Assembly: GCA_038373865.1 (NCBI GenBank)
Contig: JAXGGA010000493.1
Coordinates: 1 to 64,000 of the forward strand
Direction of reading: 5' to 3'
Source: Uloborus plumipes
Lineage: Eukaryota; Arthropoda; Arachnida; Araneae; Uloboridae
Length of the DNA: 64,000 nt
The position numbers and the translations under genes were made by a program. Positions 40,956 to 55,930 of this stretch are shown in pieces. Below the pieces are notes generated by a model, which saw nothing but the letters and a program-made list of their open reading frames with translations, ran no database searches and was not told where the DNA came from. Numbering within the stretch: position 1 is the first letter of the stretch; the number at the start of each line of letters is the position of its first letter.

Positions 40956-41260
40956 AAATAATTTTAAGCATGAAACTCAGGCAAATTGTCCTTGGAAAAA
41001 AACATATTTTCATTTCCCAAAAATAGCGTGAAAACTATGAATATAATCACCTCCAACATTAATTCAATTACACCATGACAACCTAACTGCGTCTGTGTCA
41101 TGCTTCAGTCACATGTGTTGACGCTTTGGAGAGTGCCAACACATAGAGGACTTCCTCATCCTCGTCCAGAACACATAGCATTTTTCAAAAGCAAAAATAT
41201 TAACTATTGACCAAGATATGAGACATAATATAAACTGCAGAAAAAGCGCTTGGCCGGCAA

Positions 41261-41272
41261 GGCCGCCATCTT
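41261..41272 (-). promoter_or_regulatory. YY1/Pho-type AAGATGGCGGCC motif
   Basis: The minus strand reads AAGATGGCGGCC, identical to the extended YY1 consensus that often overlaps a start codon just downstream of a transcription start. Here the ATG in the motif opens a 21-codon frame beginning MAALPAKRFF. It lies about 300 bp upstream of the coding-like frame at 40,632-40,955. A single motif match is weak evidence of a promoter. Confidence 0.25.
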
Positions 41273-43889
41273 TGATACGCCATTTTCGATAGAAGCTCAC
41301 ATGAGAAATATCAAACTTTTCAAGGTGGGTACATTCTACACATGTTCAGGTTCAGGAACTAAAATTTGTGTCATGAGTCATTTTTAAGTAGAAAATGTTC
41401 TATCACACACAGCACGGGTGTCAGAAGACATCATCATCTATATCATTACCTTCTCTAGCTATTTCAGTTGCCGAATTTGCCGCAGATCAAGCATACCTGG
41501 ATCTCTTGGGATGGTACTTTAGACAGTCAACGAATTTGATTGAATTAGCAGCGCGTTTACAGTAACTGATACGAGATGATGAAAGAGCTTTGTAACAAAC
41601 CGTGATGCTTTAATACTTGACCTTATTGTCTCGTCAGGCCAATCTTTTAGGGGAGTGAGGGGGGTTCAATTCACCATTCCCCCCTCCATGGTTTTCAGAA
41701 ATCAATGCAACAATCGATGCATATAAGTGGGCGTGGATTTTTTAAGATGAAACTGCATTGCGTTTGCACCCTTTGACCCTCCCCTCCCCCCGGAAAAACT
41801 TGAAATGACGGGCATGCGCCTCGAGCATTCACGCTAGAAGTGACTCATTTTGTAATGACTTTCTTATATCAAAGGTGTCTTTACTCATGCAAAATTTTAC
41901 TTCATTCTGGCTACTCCTTCTCGATTTTGTGTTATAGAGTGTAAAGAGTACAACAAAACAAGCTTCCAAACTGAAAAACAAATATGTTAAGGATATTTTC
42001 CTCCTTTTGTTTCCACACAACTTTGCATTCGTACTAACCACATGCCTAAGACGAAGTTCCTTTGAGCTCAAGACTCTAGAAAGAGATTTTGAACACGGAC
42101 CTTTGCGAATTTCTTTCTAAAAACCAAAGATCGCAGAGGTAATTATTTTGCGAAAGTAAGTTGTTTAAATTCAAACAAAAAAGGGATCATTCGCAAATAG
42201 TGCTACGCTTTTATTGGCAAAACGTATGACTAGTAGAGGGGAGGTCACAAAAGTAAAATTTCACACAATTTTGTTAAAGGGAAATAAATGACATCTTGCT
42301 GCAAAGGGTAGGTAGGGGCCAAATAAAAAAATAAAGTAAAACATCATTTTTCGACAGCTACTAAAGAAAACATACGTGATGATTTTTATCCATTACGTCT
42401 ATGCATAAATGCTTAGCTAAAAAAAATAACTCAATGCAACTTCAGGATTATGGTACTGTCTGATCTTCTTAGGTAAAACCTTCCGCGCGTTTACGCATGC
42501 GTCAGGTCTTCTCTGATCTTACCAAAATAGGGGTGTTAGGTAAGATAATAATAAGGAGAAGAATAATAAAAAGCATTTTGAACCGTATCAAACAACATGG
42601 AACGATGCTAATTTCAACGACATAGTTTAGCTGAATATGTCAAAAAGATATAGCAAATGCAAATTTTAAATTGAAAACTTCGGAAAGTTATCACTCACAA
42701 CCCATCTACTCTTTTTTAAGTGGAACTATTCGCGAGCGCTAAGCGCGGTTTTCATGGACAGACAGCAAATGTAATCTCTTTTTATTTTATTTATATATTT
42801 ATTTGAAAATGACTTATTGCTTGACTTTACCTCATTTTTTTTGTGTGTTTGATCTATATTTCTTCTGCATTTATTTATTTTATTATGTCTTACACATATA
42901 TTTTTTATTTATGTGTTAATTTATTTATTTTGGTGGCATAAGCTTTTTTCTGGCACACTAATTTTGCTTCACTCGAAAAGCTTCGCCTATTTTTCCTATC
43001 CGTTTACGTTGACTTATGAGGCTCACTTATTAGAGATGATTTATAAACAAATGTTGTGTGTTACATATCATTCATCCCTTCCGTAGTCATGTCGTAATTT
43101 ATACGAAAAGTTACAAATCTTGCTTTTTCTTGATAAAAACGTAAACTACGTCATAAATATTTCACAAATGTTAATGCTGTAAAATATGTCTCCACGTTTT
43201 TCGAAAATATTCAGCAATAAAGATAAGATGTAAAATATATTTGTTTGTGTTAACTATTTTTAAACAATAAAAAATAGGTTGTTTTATTGAAAGAAATATC
43301 TTGGTAGAAATGAGTTAAGCAATAGAAAATTTGTCCGCAATAGTAATTTGAGAAAAAGCCTGCAGTAAGATTGGAAAAAGAAATAAACTAATGACATTTT
43401 GTGATGCAAAAGAACTTAAATTATGTTTTATTGGCAAAATTAATTTGAGTTCAACTTTTTCCTTAAAGTAAAACACATTTAAATCAAAGAAACATTATGT
43501 GGTTATTATTTTACATAGTCTCTTTTATCTCTTTAGTTGGTTGGTAAGTAAAACAATGAATAGTTGAAATAGAGTTTAATTTTAATGAGAATTTTAATTT
43601 TTTAAGAGTTTTTTTTTTTGTTATTGTTATTCTTTTTGTTATGATATCGGACATTTTTTCTTCAATGTAGCATTATTTGTTTAGAAATGTCAAATTCTAA
43701 TGTAAAATTTAAATAACTGTTTTATTAATGTATAATTAATATTATACTGCAATAAGTTCCAAAATGTTACAAATGCTATGTACATTATTTAAATGTATCT
43801 TATACTAAACAGTGTAGCAATTTCATCAACGCATTGCTTATTGCTCTCATTTGACAAAAACTAGCTTCCATCTTATTTTTAATTGGATG
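41273..43889. other. No gene recognised
   Basis: AT-rich stretch with C-rich words near 41,680 and 41,770 (GACCCTCCCCTCCCCCCGGA). A similar block occurs near 61,550 (GACCCCCTCCCTTTCCGAAA), suggesting remains of one repeat family. No coding-like frame. Confidence 0.35.
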
Positions 43890-44017
43890 TCTCTGCGATC
43901 ACCACCTCCCCCCCCCCCCCACTGTTGCAGGACTGCTCCTCTAGTCCGAGGCCTGCGCTCTTCCTAGGCGGTGGAAATCAAGCTCTACCCACACACACAA
44001 GCCTACATAAAAAAAAT

Positions 44018-44048
<31 letters not shown>

Positions 44049-44100
44049 TTTTCTATTCGTTATTGCGAAAACCATAATTCGAATGCAAGAAGTCATTTTT
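43890..44100 (+). repeat. CA-rich interspersed repeat, copy 2
   Basis: The order matches copy 1 at 6.8-7.1 kb: a C run and TGTTGCAGGACTGC block, CCCACACACACAAGCCTACA, a CA tract (44,018-44,046), then ATTGCGAAAACCATAATTCG and AATGCAAGAAGTCA. The overlapping plus-strand frames are made by the CA tract. Confidence 0.5.
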
Positions 44101-46248
<2,148 letters not shown>

Positions 46249-46524
46249 ACTCCCTCATTGTGCATGTGGTGTGTCTAAATATTTTTAAAATGCTTTCGAA
46301 ATGGTATCACACACATTTAGTTGTATCTTCTAATATAAAAGTGACACCCCCCCCCCTCCAACTCACTTTCCCAAAGAGAAATATCTGATGACAAACAAGC
46401 TAAATAACTTTTTTTCCCTTAAGAAAAATTTGAAAAAGGCCGAATGTGATAACTCATAGCAAAATAATTTACAAGGAGATAAGTCACATTTACAAGGAGC
46501 CATATACACACACATTATATATAT

Positions 46525-47672
46525 ATGGGTGATTCTACAAAAATGGGCAAATTTGTGTTCCATACTGATTGCTCTTTTTGTTTTTAATTTAATAAAAAAC
46601 TATTTTGGGAATATTTTTATGCCTGTTTTGTTCTATAATTCTGATTATCAACAAAGTCAAAAATTAATTATTATTCGTTTAAAAATAAAATATTACATTG
46701 AAATGTCATCCATGTGCCCTGTCTCATAGGTGCAATTTTCACAATCAATGGAATATAGATTTAAAAAAAAAAATAAGTGATTTTTTTTTTCACAAGAGTT
46801 TTTTATTTATAAATGTGAGTGTGTGCAAGATGTAAATCACAAAAAAAGCAAAATAATGTGAAAATAATATTTCTGAAAGTTAATTTAAACTTTGTCCCAG
46901 CGATTATCAGTCATCCACATGTCTGAAAAGCATAGATATTTTTCTCTGAAATGTTTTATTTCAAAATCTGGCAACACATCTTAAAATAAAGCATGGAACT
47001 CTGTTATTCCTGGCTGAAGATTAATTTTGTTGTTCTGCAATTACTTTTTTATAAAAAACAAGCTAAACTCAACTTTCAAGGCAAGTGTTTTTCATCTTTG
47101 TCATTAACATGCCCCACAGAATGCATCTAAAATGTACATGTAAATAAATTTTGATAATGAATAATCCTAAGGCTTACATTTGTGGGTTCTAATTCGAAGT
47201 TAAGCCAAAAAATATTCAGATATGACTTTTTGAGAACATAATTACTTGTGTTTGGTCATTCACATGCCCTTTTTCTAATATCATTCACATGCCCCAATAT
47301 GAGACACGTGGATGAATCAAAAGCCAAACTATGACAGTACAATATTTAAAAATTATGTCTAACAGTTTACAGGTTAAAAAATTTCATTAATATACCTATT
47401 GTGTTTGTGTTATTCACATACTTATTGTGTTATTCACATACCCATTGTGTCCCAATTTTTGTCCACCTGTCCTTTTTATCATTCACATACGCCTTCAAAA
47501 AAATAAAAATTCAAAAATACAATAAAACACAAACATTTAAGCTCTGCTGATATTCTATATTAATTATGCAACTTATAAAGTTCTTTGCTGATTTTTTTTC
47601 AGATTTTTAATTTTAAATTAATTTTTTGAATTTTACATGTTAGAAATATTCTCGTATTTGTAGAATCCCCCA
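46525..47672. mobile_element. GGGNGATTCT-ended element with repeated CATTCACATGCCC phrase
   Basis: TATATGGGTGATTCTACAAA at the left is the inverted partner of TTTGTAGAATCCCCCATATA at the right, one mismatch in 20. Both sides are flanked by TATATA. The non-coding interior repeats a phrase related to TCATTCACATGCCC near 46,706, 46,911, 47,101, 47,255, 47,281, 47,411, 47,431 and 47,479. The Tc1 relic begins only nine bases beyond its right end. End sequence and architecture match the element at 29,270-30,209. No transposase is encoded, so it is either non-autonomous or of unknown mechanism. Confidence 0.75.
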
Positions 47673-47680
47673 TATATATA

Positions 47681-49106
47681 CACTGGCGGAAAAAAAATCC
47701 CATCACAAAGAAAAAATTACTGTAGAGTAATGAAATTTGGGTAATTCAATTGTCTAGTTAACCTGTTTAATTGATTAAATGTACAAGATCACTGGCTAAT
47801 TTAAGCTCAAGAAAATGCTGTGCAAATGTGAAATTATGTTAATTTTATAGAGGGTGTAACCTCCAAAATTTTGAAGGCAAGCCTGCAAGCGTTCATGCAT
47901 TATGTCAAACAGGTGCCGAATGTCACTTGTGGTATGAAGTGCCATGCTTGTTACACTTGTTGTGTCAATACTAGGACCGTCATTGCTGACTGGAGGATGC
48001 TCGAGGTGCCGTCCAATGATATCCCATACGTTATCAGTTGGAGACAGACCTCGTGATTTTGCAGGTCATGGTAACATGTCAGCACTCTGTAGAGCACATT
48101 GCGTTACAGCAGCGATGTGAGGGCGAGCATTATCCAGTTGGAAAACTCCCCTTTGAATGCTACTCATGAAGGGCTGTACTTTTGGTCAAATTACCAGACT
48201 GGCAACAAATTTTCAGTCAGTGAGTTTGAGATAACCACAAGAGTGCCCCTGCTGTCGTAGGAAATTGCTCCAGAGACCATGACTCCAGGTGTGAGTCCCG
48301 TGTGTCTAGGCCGTAGACCGCTTGTGTGCAGGCGGTCCCTTGGCCTCCTTCTGACCAATATACAGCTACACCTGGCACTAAGGCAGAATCAGTTTTCATC
48401 AAAAATTACACCACATCTCCACTCCGACCTCCAGTGAGCTCTGTCTTGGCACCACTGCTGTCGGAAACGGCAATGGTTTGCAGTCAATGAAATACCGGCT
48501 ACAGGCTGCCTGGCTCAGAGCTGTCCTTAAAGTAAACAGTTTTTTTTATCGTTCCTTGGGTCACGACGGTACCAACTGCAGCTTGAATGTCAGCCGCAGA
48601 TGCAGTACGATGCGCCGCATGCATACGCAAGATTCGGCAATCTTCCTTCTCAGTCGTGCCACGTGGCAGCTCGGAACTCGATCTTCTTGAGGTAGTACCA
48701 TCCGTTGACCATAGCTTCCAATAATCATGCATGGTGGAAACATTCCCACCCAAGTTTTTCTGCAATATCGCGAAATGAAAATCCACTTTCTCGTAGCCAA
48801 ATTGTACGACCTCGTTCAAACTCGGTGAGCTGTTGATAATGGCTTCTTCGTCTTCTTAAAGGCAATCCTGGCTAACATGAATGCAATTCGTCAAATTTCA
48901 CGGAAAAATAATACTCACGAGCTTCACAACACGCTTTTAAAACAAGCCTTATTTGCATGTTCTGAGTGATGCCAACTGCGCCAAACTTATGCGCGGAGCG
49001 CGAAATTTCAATCGATGTCATCTTTCATTTGTATAAACACCCCTACCAAATTTCGTTTATCTAACACAAGTCTTTCTTGGTGTTGGGATTTTTTTTTCCG
49101 CCAGTG
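47681..49106 (-). mobile_element. Tc1-like transposon, inactive
   Basis: CACTGGCGGAAAAAAAATCC at the left and GGATTTTTTTTTCCGCCAGT plus G at the right are near-perfect inverted ends. TA lies at 47,679-47,680 and 49,107-49,108. Just inside the ends, CACAAAG and the AGTCTTTCTTGGTG region add further partial pairing. It encodes a decayed minus-strand transposase (47,840-48,850). Confidence 0.85.
47840..48850 (-). pseudogene. Decayed Tc1-like transposase
   Basis: On the minus strand the homology starts near 48,850 with a helix-turn-helix segment (GRTIWLRESGFSFRDIAEKL near 48,760-48,815) and then a TGA. It passes through several frames. VIFDEN near 48,400 stands for the first catalytic aspartate motif (usually FxDExRF), with a stop right after it. 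SPTDNVWDIIG near 48,030 stands for SPxExVWD, with Asp in place of the usual Glu. The C-terminal part DIRHLFDIMHERLQACLQNF ends near 47,840 with GGYTLYKIN. Total span fits the usual 340 residues. Many frameshifts and stops show it is an old, inactive copy, more degraded than the one at 37 kb. Confidence 0.8.
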
Positions 49107-50917
49107 TATGTTTGTGTTTGTGTGTGTACATATTAAATATTTTCTAAATTTGAAAATCACATACTTTTATCCTTTTAACTACTATTTATCACAGACTTTT
49201 ATTTTTTTAGCTTTTATATATCCTAAAAAATACCTTAATCAAATTTCTTCGGGAAACACATTTACGCAAAAATCTGCCTCATTTTCATTTCGCAATGTTG
49301 CGCGGTATGTAATTCAAAATTATAAAAAAAGCGAGGTTAAATGATTTATTTGTATTTTCTTCGGCAGTTTTTAACCTAAAACTGGTTCATTCACTTTTAC
49401 AAAGAACCTCACATAGCGATAAAATATATCTGATGAATCATTCATACGTCTGCATCAATCCATTTCAGACAACACATACCTTCCTTCCTTCACATATGGC
49501 ATCTGCAGATGGAATTTCAATCATAGATCATCATAAATGATTTCCAAGTTTTCTACCGACCATCAAAAATGTTTTTTACATGAACGTTTTGGTAACCTTA
49601 GACAGATTGAAAATGTCTGATGCTTTCGGAAAAAGGGAAAGAAAGACAACCTAAACGAAAGTGGAAAGAGATTGGTACCAAATCTTTGAAATACTTTATG
49701 TGATTCTTAGAAAATATGGTCTTGAACATATAAAAACAATTACCTCATCAAATGATGAACCAAAATAAGAAATAAATCAAAAATTCATATTTGGTTTATT
49801 TATCCTATGATCTAGGAAAAAGTTATAAATATAATGTTTTCGATATCAAATTTGTTTTATCCGTAGATACAAACAGGACTTAATTTAAACGTCTTGCCAA
49901 ACTGAAGACTATCTTTATCTGGAACACATAGAAAAAAATTCAAGCAGTAGCGTTGATTTCAACAGAAGGAAAATAATTGAAGGGGATGAAGGAGGGAGGG
50001 TAATAATCCCTTTCCCTTCACCACTAAAATTAATTGTGCTAAGCTAAAATTCATCAAGCTAAAATCTCAGTTTGTATATTCAAAACAGAAATATAAGTCT
50101 GATAGCAACAATTATATACACTTTTATAGCCGGTTAGCTATTTTCAAGCGCAAATATTGATACGAATATTGAATACTAACAAAAATACCCGGGTTTGCCT
50201 TGGGTCAATAATAATATTGAGAAACAATTTATACTCACCTTTGAATTTTTTCCTGAACTGAAAGAACTCAAAACACACCGCTTTGACGATTTTCAAAATG
50301 TCGCCAAATTTGCGGTGACTGTTTTGTTATGTCTAGGATAATTTTTCTCCCCTCCCTACTTTATGAAAATACATTAAGTATTATTATGTCACTAATTTTT
50401 GTTACACAGAAATATTCATCAAATGCTAATATACTATTGCTGACCATAAAATGTTGTTAAAAGTTTTTGTCCTAAATTATTTCGAAATTAATGGGAATAT
50501 TTGGCAATTATTTGTGCAAAAATGCAAATTAATGGTAAAGTTAGTCTGTTTAAGGGTTTTATTAATTAAGTATGCGGATTACTTTACATTTTGACATAAT
50601 ATTAAAAAAGTTTTTAATGGATACATACGGAATCGGCCAGCAAAAGAAAAAAAACTAAACTTTTCAAATGTGGGAGTATTATATGGATGATTAAGATTTT
50701 GCCGCAGTCAATAAATATCAGACAATAATCGTTTTATTTTGGATGTTTTATTTTGGATGTTACATTTATCATGTAAGAAGTAAAGTATTATTAAGTAGTC
50801 TTTGGCACAAAAACTGGTGTCAGTTGAAAAATCGCCGAGAGTCTCAGTTTTTAAAATCTACTTGCAACAAATTTGGCAAAATTCCTGTTCAATTGGATAT
50901 TAAGTTGCCCAATTGTA
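49107..50917. other. No gene recognised
   Basis: AT-rich stretch. The plus-strand frame at 49,015-49,344 starts inside the Tc1 relic and is unlikely to be a gene. A GGGATGAAGGAGGGAGGG patch near 49,983 has no attached feature. Confidence 0.35.
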
Positions 50918-52307
50918 CACTGTTAAAACTACGGGTGACGCAGGGGTGCCAATAAGAAAGCTGGGGTAGAAGCAAGGTGCCATGGGGTGCCATTGCGAAT
51001 TTGAAATGCTCTTTTTGTACCAAAAGGCCTCTCAGAAGGTGCCTAATGCTTTTTCTAGAGCGCCATCGGCACCCTTTAGGCTAGCGCATGCTCAGTAAGA
51101 CATCTGAAAGACACCCCTGATAGCCTGAGGCTGCGCATTGCGACTCCAAGGTCTCATAATCATCATCAAACATTTGAATATTGGACATCTTGTTTACGTC
51201 GACACGACAGAATTTTTGTTGCAGTGTTTTCACAGTCTTGGATTTCCCCTTGAGTTAATCACAAAAATGGATTAATTCTTCATTTTAATCTTCGAATTCT
51301 CACGTAATCATAGTTCTAAGGTTTTCAAACATATTACAATCATTTCAAATTGTTCCAACGGAAATTTATCTCTTTGTAGCGATTCTCTTTTTGCCGCGTA
51401 GACACAGCCAACAAGCAGCAGAACGCGAAGGAAAGGAAAAAAAACTCTGCCTGACTCTTTCTTTCTTATTTGTTTTTATCATGCGTATATGTATGTCATG
51501 ATTTGCATTTTGTGCTTTCGTTAATATCTTTCGTTGGCGTTATTGATAACGAATACTGAGTTCGTTATTACCAGAGCTTACTTTTTTTGTTCCCTCAGTT
51601 GAAATGAATATATCCTTAAAATATATTTTGATTTTTAATCTGTCGAAAAACTGGATGTTTATCAAAAACTGCTTTTCGAATACCCCTATATTTTAGTCCT
51701 TTAGTTTAGATATTTAAACGTCGAACTATACATACGTATTTAATATGTTACTCTTGATTAAAATTCTAGAAGTTATGAAACGATTCAATTTTTTTTTGAT
51801 ATAATAATACAACTGAATATTTTTTATTATTTTTGAAAGGGATTCATAAAATACCCTCCCTCTTAATTTTCAGTGCAGATAATGCAATAGTAAATATCAA
51901 TAGCATTTTAAAACTACTGAGTGGAATCCAAGTCATGAATTCTTTAAAAATATGTTGGAAAGTCTGAAATGTGAGAAAATGCCTTAAATTACAAGTTTCG
52001 ATCATTTTCAAATCTGAATTCAAGGTGAAAATGTACCAAGACTTCGTGAATAAAAACAATAAATAAAAGTAAACACACTTGAAAAACCAAAACGCACACA
52101 GCACAGGGGTATCTGCAATAGTGAAGTGAGGGTGCCATTATGCTCTCCTATACGGTTCCATCTTTCAACCGCGCTGCTCGTTGAATTGAGGGTGCCAGTT
52201 TTTTACCCAAGCCAAGGGTGAAATCTCGGCTCCCTACTGGGTGCCACTGCTGTTACAAGCGTTTCACCCCGGAAAGGTGCCAATTGCAACCAGTAGTCTT
52301 AACAGTG
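50918..52307. mobile_element. CACTGTTAA-ended element with GGTGCCA subterminal repeats
   Basis: CACTGTTAAAACTACGGGTG at the left pairs imperfectly with AACCAGTAGTCTTAACAGTG at the right. TA lies on both sides (50,916-50,917 and 52,308-52,309). Within about 250 bp of each end, GGGTGCCA or its variants recur: near 50,943, 50,979, 50,992 and 51,037 at the left, and near 52,130, 52,190, 52,229 and 52,276 at the right. The middle is AT-rich and non-coding. Subterminal repeats of this kind usually bind transposase. Superfamily not resolved. Confidence 0.65.
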
Positions 52308-52899
52308 TAAGTACCCCGAGAAAGTGTACAATCAACGCAAACAAATTTAAGAAATACCGTTAAGTTGTATTTAAAGCTCCATCAAATTGGAAAATAATGA
52401 ACCTAATCCATTTATTAGTTGCCAATCTCTTCAAGCGATTACGTTACCGATACTTTAAGACACATATTTACAAAACTCGCAAAAATAATTAATGCAGTGA
52501 ACAATCTATAATAAAGGAATACAATTTATTCTACAAAATAATATTTGCAAGTTTCAAAGCACAATAAAAAACACATTGCTTAAGGATAAATATTCTACTT
52601 ACAACTAAGACTACAAAATGTTTTGAAATACCAATCATGGTAAAAGCTCATTAGAAATCGGGCGTTTCCAATGTCTATGTAAAAGCCCGGATATTAACCA
52701 TGAAGCTGAAAAAAAATTACTTTTTGATTTGACTTAAGAAAAGTCTTGAAAATTTAATGCGAAAAGTGGAAATGATACAGGCAATTCTAGCTATCGACAG
52801 GGAGTTGAGATGATGCACTAAATACTGAATTAGTTTGTTGCAAGCCTTCGCAGGTTTATGCGAAAAATGAATTATGAAAAAAGCGCTACCAATCAAACT
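52308..52899. other. No recognisable feature
   Basis: AT-rich sequence between two repeats; no coding-like frame. Confidence 0.3.
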
Positions 52900-53060
52900 T
52901 TTTCGAATATCGTTATAAATTATAGCCTATGTGTTATTCTGATATATAAGCTACATTATGGTAAAAGTTTCATTAAAATCCATTCAGTAGTTTTTGCGTG
53001 AAAGAGGAACAAACATACATACATCCATACAAACTTTCGCATATATAATAGTAGTGAGAT
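52900..53060 (+). repeat. Conserved arthropod repeat 3' end
   Basis: It contains TATAAGCTACATTATGGTAA, TTTCATTAAAATCCATTCAG, TAGTTTTTGCGTGAAAGAGG, AACAAACATACATACATCCA and ACAAACTTTCGCATATATAA. These phrases together are familiar to me as the end of a repeat widespread in arthropods. It is probably from the same broad group as the element at 32,817-33,954 but not the same copy. Class is unresolved. Confidence 0.5.
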
Positions 53061-53136
53061 TTTTTTTTTTTTTTGAAAAAAATTAAAAAGATTTCAAAGT
53101 TTCAAAAGTCCATTAGTCACAACTCCATTCTTGCTA

Positions 53137-53195
53137 AAGTTCAGCCTTGAAAGTAATTTCTTAACTTTATTAGCAATTAACTTTACAACTGTTAT
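53137..53195 (+). repeat. Dispersed repeat, copy 2
   Basis: AAAGTTCAGCCTTGAAAGTA, then TTAACTTTATTAGCAATTAA and CTTTACAACTGTTATT match the repeat at 45,625-45,690 with few changes. It follows the arthropod repeat end and a poly-T run at 53,061-53,074. Confidence 0.6.
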
Positions 53196-53907
53196 TTTTC
53201 ATTTTTGCTTTTCATAATAAATGTCTGGTCTGTCGGTAACAGCAATTCCCCACCACCAAAAATTGCTGAATACGCTTCAAGAAGTTTTCACTTCCCTACA
53301 ACCATTGGCCCAGCATTTGTGTGTCACCTTTCACAAGTTTACAATTACATGAGGAAAAGTTTGGATTGCATCAATATGAAATCAAACGCTCCCATTTTCT
53401 AAACCGCACTCTGAACCTTTTAATAAAACTTCACGGCAAAAAACAACGATGCAAAAAAAATACACTTTTTAATAACTTTTCAACTGTAAATTTATGTTAA
53501 CAATGATTCAACTATTAATTTCAATATATTTTTCAAAAATCTCATGTTCACAGTAACAATTGACTTCTATCATTTGCGCGATATTTTTATTCAAATAACT
53601 GATGCATATCATATATATTTCTGTGAGAAATTCTTGGTAATGTCTGCAGCAGAAAACCATTTGCCACAGATGTTTGAGAAAATGATCATCACGTTTCCTC
53701 GCAAACTTTGAGCAGTAGAAATTACATCTTCTCTAGTTACATCATCAAGGGTAAAGAATTGGATAATGTATGCTTCACTTCATATGATTTACTATTACTC
53801 ATAAAATGTTCCCATGTACAAAACTGTTACAGATATGTAAATTCAAGTATGATGGTGTTTCAGTAAATAAAGCTAAAACTTCTAGTAATTGTAAATCGCG
53901 CCTATGA

Positions 53908-53973
53908 GTTGCCACTGCACTAGTAGTTGACACTGCGCTAGTAGTTGACACTGCGCTAGTAGTGTAGCTAGTA
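53908..53973 (+). repeat. 18-bp minisatellite, three units plus a partial
   Basis: GTTGCCACTGCACTAGTA, then two exact GTTGACACTGCGCTAGTA units, then the partial unit GTGTAGCTAGTA. Confidence 0.9.
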
Positions 53974-54314
53974 GTAAAATAAATATATTAAGAGAATTGT
54001 TTAAAAAATGTATACATATTGCAAAATTATCAAAATTATAGGGCTTACGTTTCAGCTTTTTTTAAGCTAATTTATTGATTATTTCTCTTATTGATTTATT
54101 TTTTCTTTCAAATGTCAAATACTAGGGCAGGTATCAACTACTGGTGGTGTTAATATATGAACTTAATTATAAAGCAAATTAAAAAGATATAGTATATCCA
54201 AAAAGAAAAAAAAATGCTGAGAACATTCATTCGAAATAGCATATAAGATCAGGTGTCGCAAAATGAGCAGCGGTTAAAAAACAAGCACTAATTGCGAAAC
54301 TCATTTTGTGCCTC

Positions 54315-54489
<175 letters not shown>

Positions 54490-54499
54490 GCTTGGTAAT

Positions 54500-55916
54500 T
54501 TTTACAACTCCAAAACAGTGTAATGATAGATGACTCAAAAAATTTCAAATATTTTAATCGGTTTTACAAGTGTAGCTTAACAAAGACGAAGATAGTTTAG
54601 TTTATGGTCATTTAACACCATCTAACCTATAGGATCCCTTTCTATGTAACAGGAAAAGCTTTCTCTAAATCCATAAAAGTTTCATGCACTGGGCCAATTG
54701 TTCTAGTTTAATTTTTAAATTTAGAATTTATTCTTCTTCTTACGTGATGAAAGGAAAATATTAACCTAAAAATAAGTTAATAAAACGCTATGCAAACGCA
54801 AACTACGTTATAAGTGGGCAAAAACTCTGTGATTTTTAATCAACTTGTTGCCAAAAATATATAAGTAGCCAAATCTGTCAGCTTGGGGATATCAGATTCT
54901 TAATTGGATCGATTCACAACAAATTAATGTCTTATTTAAAGTTTTATTTACTCTAAGGCCCTGTGGCAGAAAGCTGTGGACACGGCGACATTGTCGCAGA
55001 ATCGGGGAGACAGTGCGCAGGAAGATTTTTGTGATTGGAAGGAAAAAATAGGCTAAGAAAAAAAAGTAATATAAAACAGCCACCAGAAGAAAACTTATGA
55101 ATCTATAGTATTAATGTTAACATTTTTATAAATATAAATACCTTGTGTTAATGTAAGAGAGTTTCATATATATTTATTATTGAAGAATGTTTTAGTGTTG
55201 CAGAAAGAAATTTGTTCTAGAAAATTTGTCACAGAAAACTGAAAAAAATTCTGCCACAGGACTCTAAGGTACCGTTATATTACATTTTGTTTATTATTGA
55301 CGTTCAAGTTAATTAATGCAATTGCAATTTCAGATTTCAGCTGTTGACAAACACTTCAAATTTCTTTAAGTTTGAAAGGGCTATTATCTACATTCACTAT
55401 TTTTATAACTGCAAGAAAGTTCCTGAGAATCCATTTGATAAAGCTAAAAATGAGTTTTTAAATTATGAAATCAAGAAATATTCTTTTCAAAGCAAGCACA
55501 TGAGTACACGTATCCCTTTTAGTATTGCAAAAAATTAGTTGCGTCCTGAATTAAACGAACCTACTTTCCCCCATGTACCAATACCATTAGACCCCCCGCT
55601 CCCCTCTAGAGCAATATAACTCAGAGTGATGCGAAAATTGAATTTATGTTTGACTGATTGCGGATTTAAAAGGGTGATCTGCCAACGAACAAGATTTTTT
55701 GCTCGGGAAAGGTGCAAGAACTTGATGAGGTGGACACTGTAATCTCGAATATCTATTGACTGTTTTTGGTTTTTTCAACTCTTCACAAGGTGGGAAAACG
55801 ACGTCTATGACTGAAAAAGCTGAAATACGAGTGTAAATAAAGTACATTTTAAGGGATTTTTTCTTCTCAATGCCTTCCAATTCTTTGTTTTTCTTTGCGT
55901 CATTTTCAAGCTTTTC
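54500..55916. other. No gene recognised
   Basis: AT-rich stretch with no sustained protein-like frame; the minus-strand frames near 54,892-55,083 and 55,644-55,931 have no motif. Confidence 0.3.
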
Positions 55917-55930
55917 TGTCAACTTGATCA

